Shown here: positions 1-7,884 of the stretch, piece after piece
Numbering within the stretch: the stretch's first letter is position 1
How the letters are laid out: each line of letters begins with the position of its first letter
Assembly (NCBI GenBank): GCA_046714175.1
Contig: JBKKBI010000069.1
Coordinates: 14,226-78,225 of the forward strand
Length of the DNA stretch: 64,000 nucleotides
DNA from: UBA11373 sp046714175
GTDB taxonomy: Bacteria; Actinomycetota; Acidimicrobiia; Spongiisociales; UBA11373
Direction of reading: 5' to 3'
Notes under the pieces: generated by a model
Seen by the model: only the letters and a program-made list of their open reading frames with translations
Database searches by the model: none
What the model was told of the DNA's origin: nothing
Position numbers and translations under genes: made by a program

Positions 1-838
1 GTTGGCGCGTGGTGGCGAAGACCCCGAGGGCGGGTCCCCCGAACGACATCGGGGTTCCCAGGGGCTGCCCCTCGGCGAAGGCAACATCGCAACCGGCGGC
101 ACCCGGTGAGCGGAGCACGCCGAGAAGCATGGGGTCGAAGGCAGCCACCGCCAATGCTCCGGCGGCGCGGGCCGTTGCCACCGCGGCGTCGTAGTCCTCG
201 ATGACCCCGAGGTAGTTGGGTTGGGAAAACACCACCGCCGCCGGTGCTGGCATCGCATCGCTGGCCCACACGGTCCGCCCATCGAGCAGTGGGTGCTCGA
301 CGATCGTCATGTCGCGGGCTCGTCCGAAGGTTGCCAGCACCTCACGCGTTCGGGGATCGAGTCCGCGTGAGACCCACACCGCGTTGCGTCCGGTCTCGGC
401 GACGGCCAGGTTGACCGCCTCGATGCCGGCGGAGGCCCCGTCGTACAGCGAGGCGTTGGCCACCGGGAGGCCGGTGATGGTGGCGATCATCGACTGGTAC
501 TCCCAGAGCGCCTGCAGCACGCCCTGGGCCACCTCGCTCTGATAGGGGGTGTATGAGGTGACGAACTCGGGCCGGAGTGTCAGCGCGCGCACCACCGGGG
601 GCAGGTGGTGGTCGTAGACCCCCCCACCGGCGAAGCAGACCAGGTGCCCCGCCACCTGCCGGCCCAAGCCGGCGATGTGGGCCATCACCTCGGGCTCGGA
701 TAGCGGCGGCGGCAGTCCCGGATCGGGGGTGGTCCGCAGCCGGGCCGGGATGTGGGAGAAGAGATCCTCGATGCTGCTCAGTCCGAGTTCGCCCAGCATG
801 CGAGCGACGTCGTGATCGGTGTGGGGGGTGAAGTCCAT
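1..838 (-). CDS. gcvPA: Glycine dehydrogenase (decarboxylating) subunit 1, 3' end outside window
   Basis: N-terminal half (about 279 residues of a usual ~440) of the alpha subunit of a two-subunit P-protein; the reading frame runs off the left edge. Residues near the start match the family opening (MDFTPHTDHDVARMLGELG), and the block with SYTPYQSEVAQGVLQALWEYQ is the recognisable P-protein core. With subunit 2 it decarboxylates glycine and passes the aminomethyl group to lipoylated GcvH. The PLP-binding lysine is on subunit 2 and is not expected here. The ATG (838-836) shares one base with the gcvT stop codon (TGATG), so the two are translationally coupled. Seen: sequence and overlap. Family role: established. 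Confidence 0.93.
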   Translation of the reverse strand, partial: MDFTPHTDHDVARMLGELGLSSIEDLFSHIPARLRTTPDPGLPPPLSEPEVMAHIAGLGRQVAGHLVCFAGGGVYDHHLPPVVRALTLRPEFVTSYTPYQSEVAQGVLQALWEYQSMIATITGLPVANASLYDGASAGIEAVNLAVAETGRNAVWVSRGLDPRTREVLATFGRARDMTIVEHPLLDGRTVWASDAMPAPAAVVFSQPNYLGVIEDYDAAVATARAAGALAVAAFDPMLLGVLRSPGAAGCDVAFAEGQPLGTPMSFGGPALGVFATTRQ

Positions 839-1884
839 CAGCGTTCCAGAAACGGGGGGTCGACGCGCCGGGCGGGGTACCACTCTCCGCGAATCTCCAC
901 CGCGGCATCGGTGGCGGTGTCGGCGGGCGTCGGGGAGACGTAACCCATGCCGATTCCGACTCCAAGGGTGGGGCTGAAGTTGCCCGAGGACACCACTCCG
1001 CTCGAGGCACCGCAGCGCAGCAGCTGGCCGTGGCGCGGAACGCGCCGGTCGGCGAGAGAGAATCCGATCATCCGGCGTGTGGTCCCGGCGCTGCGTTGCG
1101 CCTGCAGCGCCTCGCGGCCCACGAAGTCGTGATCCCAGCCGACCACCCACTCCAGCCCGGCCTCGAGCGGTGTCGTGGTGGCATCGAGATCCTGGCCCCA
1201 CAGCGGGTACCCCATCTCGAGGCGGAGGACGTCGCGGGCGCCGAGACCGCACGGCACGGCACCAGCCTCCAGCAGCGAGTCGAACAGTCCCCGGGCGGCG
1301 GCGACATCGACGATCAACTCGGCACCCGGCTCGCCGGTGTAGCCGGTGCCTGCGGCCACGATCGGGGGCCGCTCCAGGACTCGAAACCGCTTGGAAAACC
1401 AGCCCACGACGCGCTCCAGAAGTGCCGGGGCTCCCGGTCCCTGCACTGCCAGCAGTGCTGTCACCGGCCGCAGATCTGTGATCACCGCATCGCCGGCGCC
1501 GGCGGCAAATGTGTCCCGCACGACGTCGTGATTGGCCCCGTTGGGGAGGACGATGATGCGATCCGGATCGAGCCACCACACGATGATGTCGTCGCGGATC
1601 CCACCGTCGGCCCCGAGCATCATGCTGTACTGGGCTCGGCCTGGGGAGATGCGGTTCAAGTCATTGCACAGCAGGCGTCCGACCAGGGCGGCAGCCCCCG
1701 GCCCGGCAACGAGAAACCGGCCCAGGTGGGAGACATCGAAGACTCCGGTGGCCGTGCGGACCGCGCGGTGCTCGTTCAGGGTCCCGGAGTACTGCAGCGG
1801 CATCTCCCAGCCACCGAAGTCGGTGAAGCGGGCCCCCCGGGCGGCGTGAGAATCGTGGAGCGGGGAACGCCGGGGGCCGATCAC
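838..1884 (-). CDS. gcvT: Aminomethyltransferase, glycine cleavage T-protein
   Basis: Transfers the methylene group from aminomethyl-lipoyl-GcvH to tetrahydrofolate, releasing ammonia. The product of 348 residues contains the family signature FTDFGGWEMPLQYSGTLNEH near the N terminus, FDVSHLGRF, and a C-terminal barrel ending at the stop. I chose the GTG at 1884: a longer frame back to 2025 exists but would run through the upstream gene and adds sequence without similarity to the family, while the GTG gives the normal GcvT length. Lies between the PD-(D/E)XK-like gene and gcvPA in a glycine-cleavage operon whose gcvH is about 4 kb upstream. Confidence 0.93.
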   Translation of the reverse strand: MIGPRRSPLHDSHAARGARFTDFGGWEMPLQYSGTLNEHRAVRTATGVFDVSHLGRFLVAGPGAAALVGRLLCNDLNRISPGRAQYSMMLGADGGIRDDIIVWWLDPDRIIVLPNGANHDVVRDTFAAGAGDAVITDLRPVTALLAVQGPGAPALLERVVGWFSKRFRVLERPPIVAAGTGYTGEPGAELIVDVAAARGLFDSLLEAGAVPCGLGARDVLRLEMGYPLWGQDLDATTTPLEAGLEWVVGWDHDFVGREALQAQRSAGTTRRMIGFSLADRRVPRHGQLLRCGASSGVVSSGNFSPTLGVGIGMGYVSPTPADTATDAAVEIRGEWYPARRVDPPFLER

Positions 1885-1924
1885 GGCCCGAACTCTAGAC
1901 CCGAGGGTTGGGATTCTTGGCCGC

Positions 1925-2404
1925 TCAGCCGGCGGCGCTATCCCCCAGGTCGACCACCCGCACCGGACCTGGAATCCGGCTCGGCGCCGGAGTGGTCTCG
2001 AGATCTGCGGGGGTCTCCAAGCCATACTTGATGAGCAGGTGAAGGAAGTCGCGCTGGTAGAAGATCTTGCACTTGATGTCGGGATGGTGCTCGGCGAGCA
2101 GCCGGACTTTTCGGTTCTTCTTCGTCACGAGCTTCTGATTCATCGTGGTGATCTCGATGAACAGGTCCTCTTCGGGGAGGTGGAAGTCGGGGGTGAAGAA
2201 CCCGATCGGAACGCCAGCGGTGTCGAACTCGACCGGGAACGACCGCGGCTCGTAATCCCAGGGGATGGCGTAGAAGTCGAGCAGCCGGGCGAACTGGCGC
2301 TCACTCTCGTGGGCGAAATCGACCGTCTCCGCCTGGTCGTGGAAGTCGACGGTCAGGTCACGCCTCCCTGGCGGCGGTTGCGACGGCGGCCGGAGCCGCT
2401 TCAT
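1925..2404 (-). CDS. PD-(D/E)XK nuclease-like hypothetical protein
   Basis: I do not recognise a named family. The conserved-looking core runs from SERQFARLLDFY through WDYEPRSF, then FTPDFHLPEEDLFIEIT and lysines in TKKNRK, which fits the PD-(D/E)XK nuclease pattern (upstream glutamate, P-D, then E-x-T and Lys). That reading is inference. The start is uncertain: ATG 2404 gives 159 residues overlapping the MerR gene by 47 bases; a CTG at 2356, one base after the MerR stop, would give 143 residues beginning just before the conserved region. It sits between merR and gcvT, so it is probably co-transcribed with the glycine cleavage genes. Confidence 0.6.
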   Translation of the reverse strand: MKRLRPPSQPPPGRRDLTVDFHDQAETVDFAHESERQFARLLDFYAIPWDYEPRSFPVEFDTAGVPIGFFTPDFHLPEEDLFIEITTMNQKLVTKKNRKVRLLAEHHPDIKCKIFYQRDFLHLLIKYGLETPADLETTPAPSRIPGPVRVVDLGDSAAG

Positions 2405-2828
2405 CCGGGAAGAGGCGGTGGACCTCCCCCTCCATTTCTGCCTGGACCGGTCCGACCGCGATTCCGAACACACCCTGGCCGCGTCGGAACACATCGACGA
2501 CTTCATCGGCGCTGTGAGCCGCGTAGATGGTGGTGCCGTCGGAGAGCAGGGTGACGTCGGCGAGCGGGGTAGTGCTGTTGAGTTGCTCCCGAAGGAGGTC
2601 CATCGCCTGGCGGATCTTCTTCAGGCTCATGCCGGCGTCGAGGAGGCGCTTGACCACCCGCAGCTGGACCACGTCCCCGAACGAGTACCGGCGCTGGGAG
2701 CCGGAACCGTGGGCGGTGGCCAGCGACGGCCGCAGAAGGTCGGTGCGGGCCCAGTAGTCCAGCTGTCGGTAGGTGATACCGACCAGCTTGCATGCCTGGG
2801 GGGCGCGGAACCCGCTCTCGTTGCTCAC
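2358..2828 (-). CDS. MerR-family transcriptional regulator (Rv1830-like position)
   Basis: 156-residue MerR-type regulator. Residues 8-80 form a winged helix-turn-helix: APQACKLVGITYRQLDYWAR, then RRYSFGDVVQLRVVKRLLDAGMS. The remainder is a short effector or dimerisation region without an obvious metal-binding cysteine set. GTG start with GAGGAGG about 6 bases upstream on the coding strand. In M. tuberculosis a MerR gene (Rv1830) lies between the DUF151 nuclease gene (Rv1829) and gcvB; here DUF151 and gcv genes flank it in the same way, so control of glycine cleavage or cell-division genes is likely but inferred. It has its own promoter and a palindrome just upstream. Confidence 0.88.
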   Translation of the reverse strand: MSNESGFRAPQACKLVGITYRQLDYWARTDLLRPSLATAHGSGSQRRYSFGDVVQLRVVKRLLDAGMSLKKIRQAMDLLREQLNSTTPLADVTLLSDGTTIYAAHSADEVVDVFRRGQGVFGIAVGPVQAEMEGEVHRLFPDEAAPAAVATAAREA

Positions 2829-2851
2829 AAAGCCTCCTCGAACCCGCCGAG

Positions 2852-2867
2852 CTTACACCACGGTAAG
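2852..2867. promoter_or_regulatory. Palindrome between promoter and merR start, candidate operator
   Basis: Inverted repeat CTTAC-N6-GTAAG lies between the predicted promoter (2893-2922) and the merR start at 2828. Size and position suit a MerR-type dimer or an autoregulatory operator. The repeat is visible in the sequence; the regulator assignment is inference. Confidence 0.4.
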
Positions 2868-2892
2868 TCCGGTCCCTGGAACTACCGAGATG

Positions 2893-2922
2893 AAGTTAGG
2901 GAGCGGCAGGGGTCATTGTCAA
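2893..2922 (-). promoter_or_regulatory. Sigma70-type promoter for merR operon
   Basis: On the minus strand TTGACA (2922-2917), an 18-base spacer, then TAACTT (2898-2893). It reads toward the MerR gene starting at 2828 and is the best consensus promoter I see in this block. A GGGGT/ACCCC inverted repeat (2907-2913 with 2925-2931) overlaps the -35 region and could act as a terminator or operator. Confidence 0.5.
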
Positions 2923-2941
2923 CAACCCCTGTGGAAAACGC

Positions 2942-3436
2942 TCAGCCTGAGCCGCCGAAGTCCTCGGGGTCGACCTGCTCCAGGAAGGTGCGAAAACGAG
3001 CCACCTCGGACTCCTCGTCCTCGTCCTGGAGTTCGACTCCGGCCTCGTCCAGGACCGAGGGGAGGACGAAAAGAGGTGATCCCGTGCGAGCAGCCAGGGC
3101 GATGGCATCGCTGGGCCGCGCCGAGATCCGCATCTCGGCACCGTCGCGGTCGAGCACCAGATCGGCGTAGTAGATCCCATCGCGCAATGCGGTGATCAGA
3201 ACGTGATTGACCAGTGCCCCCAGGCTCTCGACCACCGCCTTGAGCAGGTCGTGGGTCATCGGCCGCTGTGGCTCGACACCCTCCAACGCGAACGCGATCG
3301 CGGTTGCCTCCCCGGCCCCGATGAAGATGGGGAGGTGGCGGCTGCCGCCCACCTCGCGCAGCAGCACGATCGGGGTGTTAGTTGGCAGCTCCACGCGCAC
3401 CCCGACGAGTTCGACGGGGATGCTCTCCGGTGTCAC
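2942..3436 (-). CDS. Bifunctional nuclease family protein (DUF151)
   Basis: 164 residues, the length I recall for the mycobacterial homologue Rv1829. The DUF151/BFN core is clear: LPIFIGAGEATAIAFALEG, RPMTHDLL, YYADLVLDRDG and ISARPSDAIALAARTG. The family has reported DNase/RNase activity in plants and is of unclear role in bacteria. GTG 3436 was chosen because a longer frame to 3589 runs back into hpt and has no similarity to the family. The C terminus is acidic (DEDEESEVARF). It lies 10 bases after hpt and ahead of the MerR gene. Confidence 0.88.
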   Translation of the reverse strand: MTPESIPVELVGVRVELPTNTPIVLLREVGGSRHLPIFIGAGEATAIAFALEGVEPQRPMTHDLLKAVVESLGALVNHVLITALRDGIYYADLVLDRDGAEMRISARPSDAIALAARTGSPLFVLPSVLDEAGVELQDEDEESEVARFRTFLEQVDPEDFGGSG

Positions 3437-3446
3437 GCGAATCAGC

Positions 3447-4013
3447 CTACCGGGAGCGGGAGAAGACCTGACGGGATAGCGAAACCGGGTCTTCCTGGAA
3501 GGCGGCCAGGTCGAGAACCGCCCACAGCGAGGGCAGATTGCGATACCGGCCGTTCCAATCGAGTCCGTACCCGAGCAGAAATTCATCACCCACCTCGAAG
3601 CCGCGGTATTCGAGGGGGACGTCGACGATGCGGCGGGTCACCTTGTCTATCAGGGTGGCGGTGGCGAGCGAGGCGGGGCGCCGCGTCGCCAGCAGGCCGT
3701 GCAGGTAGGAGAGGGTGAGACCGGTGTCCACGATGTCCTCGACCACGATCACGTGCCGGTCGGTGATCGAGGTGGCCGAGTCCACCGAGATGGACACTCT
3801 CCCCTCGTCGCCGAACCGGGTCAGGCTGAGGAAGTCGACCTCGATCTCCGGAGGCAGATGGCGTCCCAGGTCGGCGAGGAACGGCACTGCCCCGTTGAGG
3901 ATTCCGAGCAATACCGGCTCGCGGCCGACATAGTCGGCGCTGATGGTGGCTCCGAGCTCGGCAACCCGCCGGGCGATCGTGGGCGCATCGACCACTTCCG
4001 CGAGTGTGTTCAT
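3447..4013 (-). CDS. hpt: Hypoxanthine phosphoribosyltransferase
   Basis: 188-residue purine-salvage enzyme converting hypoxanthine (and often guanine) plus PRPP to the nucleotide. The PRPP-binding loop is VIVVEDIVDTGLT at residues 88-100; the hood and base-specificity region includes GYGLDWNGRYRNLP. Its ATG overlaps the stop codon of the upstream carboxypeptidase gene as ATGA, so the two are coupled. It is often next to ftsH or tilS elsewhere; here it is inside the glycine-cleavage/FHA neighbourhood instead. Confidence 0.93.
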   Translation of the reverse strand: MNTLAEVVDAPTIARRVAELGATISADYVGREPVLLGILNGAVPFLADLGRHLPPEIEVDFLSLTRFGDEGRVSISVDSATSITDRHVIVVEDIVDTGLTLSYLHGLLATRRPASLATATLIDKVTRRIVDVPLEYRGFEVGDEFLLGYGLDWNGRYRNLPSLWAVLDLAAFQEDPVSLSRQVFSRSR

Positions 4014-5050
4014 CGGTCGCCTCCAAGCAGCTGCGGCAGCAGCTCGCGGAACCGGTGCGTGAGGTCGTCGGTGAGCGGGGTGTGTTCCGGGGGAACCGGG
4101 TTTCCCGGGACGAGGCCAGCGGCGGCGGCTTCCATTCTGGTCCGGTACCAGTCGGGAAAACTCAGCGCGATATCGCTGCCCACGGCCAGGGCGAAAAAGT
4201 GATCCCGGGGCCCGAGTGCGCCCATCGCCCAGGCAAGGAGACTGCGGGTGGTGGCACGGCGATCCGGAGTGCCCAGGACCACTGCCAGCAGGCGATCGTG
4301 CTGGGTCACCGTGTATGAGAGCAGCACCTGGCCGGCGTTGGCGGTATCCCCTGTCTTCAGTCCGAGAAGGCCGGGGAAGACCCCGAGGTCACGATCGGTG
4401 GCGTCCACGGCGATGACGCGGGTGCCGATGCGAAACGTGATGTGCTTGGTGCGTGCCAGTTGCAGGGTGAGCGGGAAGTCCAATGCGTATCGGCCCATCG
4501 CGATCAGATCGCGGGCGGTGGTGACGTGATCGGTGGCATCGAGGCCGTGCGGGTTGCGAAATGTGGTGTTGGCCATCCCGATCTCGGAGGCCCGCGTATT
4601 CATGAGTGCCACGAATGCCTCCACGGTGCCCGACACCGCTTCGGCAACGGCCGTGGAGGCATCGTTCCCCGATTGCACCATGACGTTGGCCACCAGATCC
4701 CGCGCTAGCCACACCTCGCCCTGGCGGACGTCGGGTTGCCCGTCGAAGCCGATGGGGGTGGCATCGGCATTGGCGGAGATGGTGACCGTCGAGTTCATGT
4801 CGAGTGCTATTTCGGCCAGCACCGCGGTCAGGAGTTTGGTGATCGAGGCGGGCGGCATCGGCAGGTCGGGGTCCTTGAAACCCAATATCGCTTCGTAGTC
4901 CACGGAATACACCATCCACGAGCGCGCGGCGATTGCGGGCGCCTCGGGGGCGGGGAAGGCGAGTACCGGCGGAGGGGGCAGCGGCAGCGGGCGCAGCCCC
5001 GGTTGCGGTACTCCGCCCAGGGCGGCCGACAGGAGGACTGCGGAGAGCAC
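4010..5050 (-). CDS. D-alanyl-D-alanine carboxypeptidase (S11, penicillin-binding protein 5 type)
   Basis: 346-residue secreted enzyme that trims the terminal D-alanine of peptidoglycan stem peptides. Catalytic motifs are all present: S69-x-x-K72 (SITK), S127-G-N and K232-T-G. The N terminus is a hydrophobic signal segment followed by a proline-rich stretch (residues 20-34). No clear C-terminal membrane anchor is seen. GTG start at 5050, five bases after the upstream MerR-type gene, and a coupled ATGA overlap with hpt. Confidence 0.9.
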   Translation of the reverse strand: MLSAVLLSAALGGVPQPGLRPLPLPPPPVLAFPAPEAPAIAARSWMVYSVDYEAILGFKDPDLPMPPASITKLLTAVLAEIALDMNSTVTISANADATPIGFDGQPDVRQGEVWLARDLVANVMVQSGNDASTAVAEAVSGTVEAFVALMNTRASEIGMANTTFRNPHGLDATDHVTTARDLIAMGRYALDFPLTLQLARTKHITFRIGTRVIAVDATDRDLGVFPGLLGLKTGDTANAGQVLLSYTVTQHDRLLAVVLGTPDRRATTRSLLAWAMGALGPRDHFFALAVGSDIALSFPDWYRTRMEAAAAGLVPGNPVPPEHTPLTDDLTHRFRELLPQLLGGDR

Positions 5051-5055
5051 GCCGC

Positions 5056-5748
5056 TCAGCGCTCCAGAACCTGTCGCAGGTCGGAGCGAACCATCGCCTC
5101 CTGCATCTCCCGCGCCGCCTGGGCCACATCGGCCAGGACGTCGGCGGCCTGGCGTCGTCCCATCGGAGTGGCGTGACGCAGCAGCGGAGCCGTGAGCTGG
5201 CGGAACAGGTCTACTTCCCGGTTGGCTCCCAGTCGGACCGCCCGCAGGTGACGCGCCTCGAGCCCATGGCCGACCATGCGGTAGGCGGCCCGGATCACCG
5301 CCACGTCGTCGTCGTCGAAGGTCGCCTCGGCCGCGCCGTTGGTGGCATCGAGGACCCCGTGCTTCACCAGCTCGGTGACCAGTGCCAGCGGCGCCCCGGC
5401 GGCTTCGGCGGCCTGGGCGGCGGTCAGCGACCGCGCGGTGGTGGCGAAGTATGCGGCCGCCGGGGGTCCCGGGGCAGGTGCCGGCACCGATTCATGACCC
5501 CGCTCCCAGGCGCTGAGGCGCCCCTTGATCACCCGCAGCGGCAGAAAGTGATCCCGCTGCTGGCGCAGGATGTACCGGATTCGTTCCAGGTCGGCGGGAC
5601 CGAACTCCCGGTATCCCGATTTGGTGCGCGGTGGATGGATGAGACCTTCGGTCTCGAGGAATCGGATCTTGGAGATGCTCGCATCGGGGAACTCGCCCTG
5701 AAGTTGGGCGACCGCGTCGCCGATGCTGAGCCGGGTGGGAGCGCTCAT
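5056..5748 (-). CDS. MerR-family regulator, FtsR/Rv1828-like
   Basis: 230 residues. N-terminal winged helix: RLSIGDAVAQLQGEFPDASISKIRFLETEGL, then GYREFGPADLERIRYILRQQRDHFLPLRVIKGRL. The position directly downstream of a GarA-type FHA gene, with DUF151 and a second MerR nearby, matches Rv1828 of M. tuberculosis and FtsR of Corynebacterium, a regulator of ftsZ; that function is transferred by context and similarity, not shown here. ATG 5748 overlaps the FHA stop codon as ATGA. Confidence 0.85.
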   Translation of the reverse strand: MSAPTRLSIGDAVAQLQGEFPDASISKIRFLETEGLIHPPRTKSGYREFGPADLERIRYILRQQRDHFLPLRVIKGRLSAWERGHESVPAPAPGPPAAAYFATTARSLTAAQAAEAAGAPLALVTELVKHGVLDATNGAAEATFDDDDVAVIRAAYRMVGHGLEARHLRAVRLGANREVDLFRQLTAPLLRHATPMGRRQAADVLADVAQAAREMQEAMVRSDLRQVLER

Positions 5749-6131
5749 GACTCGGCGGCGACCACCAGGCGAAAGCGGCCGATGATCACCTGATCGCCGA
5801 CGAGCAACTCGGCCTCTTCGCAGCGCTCGCCATTGACGTAGGTGCCGTTGGTAGACCCCAGGTCGCGGACCACGAGGCGGCCCCCATCGAGTGAGAACTC
5901 GGCGTGGTGGCGGGAGACCGTGACATCGTCGAGAAAAATCTCCGCTTCGGGGTTGCGCCCCGCCTCGACCCGATCCCGCACCGGCCAATGCTGCCCGCGG
6001 CGGGGACCGGTGGCCACCATCAGGGAATAGGACTCGGCCGTGGCGCCCTGACGGGCACGGGCGGACCCGGGAAACTCGAAGGTTTCGGTGGGATCCGGCT
6101 CGTCACCGGACCAGGGGGGATTCGAATCCAC
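5745..6131 (-). CDS. garA: FHA-domain protein, GarA/OdhI-like
   Basis: 128 residues with one forkhead-associated domain at about 52-122: GRNPEAEIFLDD, SRHHAEF and LGSTNGTYVNG are the phosphothreonine-binding signature. In mycobacteria and corynebacteria this protein inhibits 2-oxoglutarate metabolism and is switched off when a serine/threonine kinase phosphorylates a threonine pair in its flexible N-terminal tail. Here the tail carries T15-E-T17 in an acidic setting rather than the usual ETT motif, so a similar switch is possible but inferred. The gene sits between gcvH and a MerR regulator as in M. tuberculosis. Confidence 0.87.
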   Translation of the reverse strand: MDSNPPWSGDEPDPTETFEFPGSARARQGATAESYSLMVATGPRRGQHWPVRDRVEAGRNPEAEIFLDDVTVSRHHAEFSLDGGRLVVRDLGSTNGTYVNGERCEEAELLVGDQVIIGRFRLVVAAES

Positions 6132-6191
6132 GACGGAATGGTACCTGCGGATGAGGTCTAGGCCCCGTCACCTTCGAGTGGTGCTAGAGGG

Positions 6192-6569
6192 TCAGCCGAT
6201 GAGGGCGCGGTACCCGGCGGGGTCGAGCAACCCCTCGAGCGTGGCTGGGTCGTCGGGGGTGATCTCCACAAACCAGCCTTCCCCGTACGGGTCGGAGTTG
6301 ATGCGCTCCGGGTTCTCCGCGAGGGCCTGATTCACGGCGGCGACCAGTCCGGCACACGGCGCGTAGATCTCCGCCACCGATTTGGTCGACTCCACCTCGG
6401 CCAGAGTTTCCCCACCAGCAACCCGTCTCCCCACCTCAGGGAGATCGACGAAGACGACATCCCCGAGTGCATCCTGGGCGTAGTCGGTGATCCCAACTCG
6501 CACCGCCCCGCCGACGAGAAGTGCCCACTCGTGCTGGTCGGTATAGCGGCGATCCTCGGGAACCTTCAC
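6192..6569 (-). CDS. gcvH: Glycine cleavage system H protein
   Basis: 125-residue lipoyl carrier that shuttles the aminomethyl group between the P, T and L proteins. The lipoylated lysine is K63 in EVESTKSVAEIYAP; the N-terminal HEWALL and GITDYAQDALGDVVFVDLPEVG blocks are typical. It is separated from gcvT/gcvPA by about 4.3 kb but on the same strand. The ATGA overlap with the upstream phosphatidyltransferase gene couples them. Confidence 0.95.
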   Translation of the reverse strand: MKVPEDRRYTDQHEWALLVGGAVRVGITDYAQDALGDVVFVDLPEVGRRVAGGETLAEVESTKSVAEIYAPCAGLVAAVNQALAENPERINSDPYGEGWFVEITPDDPATLEGLLDPAGYRALIG

Positions 6570-7147
6570 GACGCCTCTCCTGGCTTGCGGTCAGCCGAGG
6601 ATACCCGGCCGACGGTCGCGATCCGTCTGGCGTCCCCCACGTATTGGAATCCGACCACCCAGTACAGGATCAGTCCCGGCGCCCCCACCGCGTAGGCGAA
6701 CCAGCGGAAGAACTCGTGCGCCCCGCCGGCGTAAACCAGGAAGGCGGGGATGGCGAAGTACACGGCGAATGTCGCCACCTTCCCCAGCCGGCGCACCGTC
6801 ATCTGTGGGCGACCCCGCACCGCCAGATAGGCCGCACCCGCCGAGACCAGCGCCTCCCGGGCGAGCAGACCGGCGGCAAACCAGACCGGCAGGGCACCCG
6901 CCGCCCAGCCCCCGGCCACCCCGGCGATGACCGCGAGACGGTCTGCCATCGGGTCGAGGATCTTGCCCAGGGGCGAGACTTGTCCGAGGCGGCGCGCCAG
7001 GTAACCATCTACCCAGTCAGTGGCGCCGATTCCGCCGATGAGCAGTCCGGCCGCGATTGGATCGTCGCGCCCCAGGAGTAGCCACAGAAACACCGGCACC
7101 AGCGCGATGCGAACCGCCGACACCGCGTTGGGGATGGTCAGGATCAC
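6566..7147 (-). CDS. pgsA: CDP-alcohol phosphatidyltransferase, PgsA-like
   Basis: 193-residue integral membrane enzyme. The CDP-alcohol phosphotransferase motif is complete: D44-x2-D47-G48-x2-A51-R52-x8-G61-x3-D65-x3-D69. Several hydrophobic segments follow. The likely reaction is CDP-diacylglycerol plus glycerol 3-phosphate to phosphatidylglycerol phosphate, but the alcohol substrate cannot be fixed from sequence alone. M. tuberculosis pgsA2 is also near gcvH/garA. Overlaps both neighbours by four bases. Confidence 0.87.
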   Translation of the reverse strand: MILTIPNAVSAVRIALVPVFLWLLLGRDDPIAAGLLIGGIGATDWVDGYLARRLGQVSPLGKILDPMADRLAVIAGVAGGWAAGALPVWFAAGLLAREALVSAGAAYLAVRGRPQMTVRRLGKVATFAVYFAIPAFLVYAGGAHEFFRWFAYAVGAPGLILYWVVGFQYVGDARRIATVGRVSSADRKPGEAS

Positions 7148-7551
7148 GTCGCCTGGCGGAGGCGGAATGGGATCCGGGCCAGTTCGGCTCCGTCGTGCTC
7201 CACCACGAACACATATCCCCCGGCCGCGGGGAAGCGGACGTTGCCGAACGCCCCAACCAACGGCACCACCGTCGCCGCACCCGCCGGTATCGACGCCGGT
7301 GCGCCGACGCGGAGATTGCCGTGCGATTCGATCCCCATGTCGCCGCCATCCTCGTCATAGAGCGCGATGCGCAGGGACAAGTCGCGGTTACGGTCGGAGG
7401 GACCCACCTCGGCGACGAGCACCACCGCCAGACTGCGATACACGACCGGGAAGCTGCGGGCGGTGATGGTGTCGAACGCCCCGCCGAGCACGTATAACTT
7501 GCCGGCGGTCACCTGTGCGGCATCGGCGAGCATCGCCGAGGTGAGCCTCAA
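7144..7551 (-). CDS. DUF6941-like hypothetical protein
   Basis: 135 residues, predicted soluble and beta-rich. The opening (LADAAQVTAGKLYVLGGAFDTI) resembles the DUF6941 family, whose members share an N-terminal A-D-x-A-x-V-x-x-G-K-L-x-x-x-G-G; the match is from memory. No catalytic motif or signal peptide is visible. It overlaps pgsA and the VOC gene by four bases on either side, so it belongs to the same transcription unit. Function unknown. Confidence 0.7.
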   Translation of the reverse strand: MRLTSAMLADAAQVTAGKLYVLGGAFDTITARSFPVVYRSLAVVLVAEVGPSDRNRDLSLRIALYDEDGGDMGIESHGNLRVGAPASIPAGAATVVPLVGAFGNVRFPAAGGYVFVVEHDGAELARIPFRLRQAT

Positions 7552-7853
7552 CTGGCGGCCTCGAGTGCGTGCGAGCGCCCTTCAGGGTCGGTGATACGGG
7601 CCATGCGGGTGCCCCAGTGCGTGGGGGCGAGACCGGGGGCGGTGGGTGCGACTGCGAAGAACACCGTGAAATCGGGATCGGCGCTGACCTCGGCGAGCAC
7701 GATGTGGGCCGTCCCGGCGACGAGGCGCCCGGCGCGATGGCCCTCGCTCCCCCATCGCTCGGCGAATCCGAAGCCGAGTCCCTCCCAGAAGGCGACGCTC
7801 TGATCCCACTGCGTGGTCTCGGCGTAGAGATGGTCGAGTGCGGTGACGGTCAT
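7548..7853 (-). CDS. VOC-family (glyoxalase/bleomycin-resistance fold) protein
   Basis: 101 residues forming about one VOC module pair: LDHLYAETTQWDQSVAFWEGLGF at the start and ITDPEGRSHALEA at the end are the usual metal-ligand-bearing strands. It is short for a glyoxalase and its substrate cannot be read from sequence. ATG start; ATGA overlap with the DUF6941-like gene downstream. Confidence 0.78.
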   Translation of the reverse strand: MTVTALDHLYAETTQWDQSVAFWEGLGFGFAERWGSEGHRAGRLVAGTAHIVLAEVSADPDFTVFFAVAPTAPGLAPTHWGTRMARITDPEGRSHALEAAS

Positions 7854-7884
7854 GGCGGCGATCGTAGTGACGGCGGCGAATCCC

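Noticed and set aside
1030..2031. Long plus-strand frame of 333 codons
   Set aside because: It lies antisense to gcvT and continues into the next gene; amino acid use is unlike proteins and shows no family signal.
2907..2931. CAGGGGT/ACCCCTG inverted repeat as terminator of the DUF151 gene
   Set aside because: Short stem and no T-run; overlaps a good -35 box, so mentioned only with the promoter.
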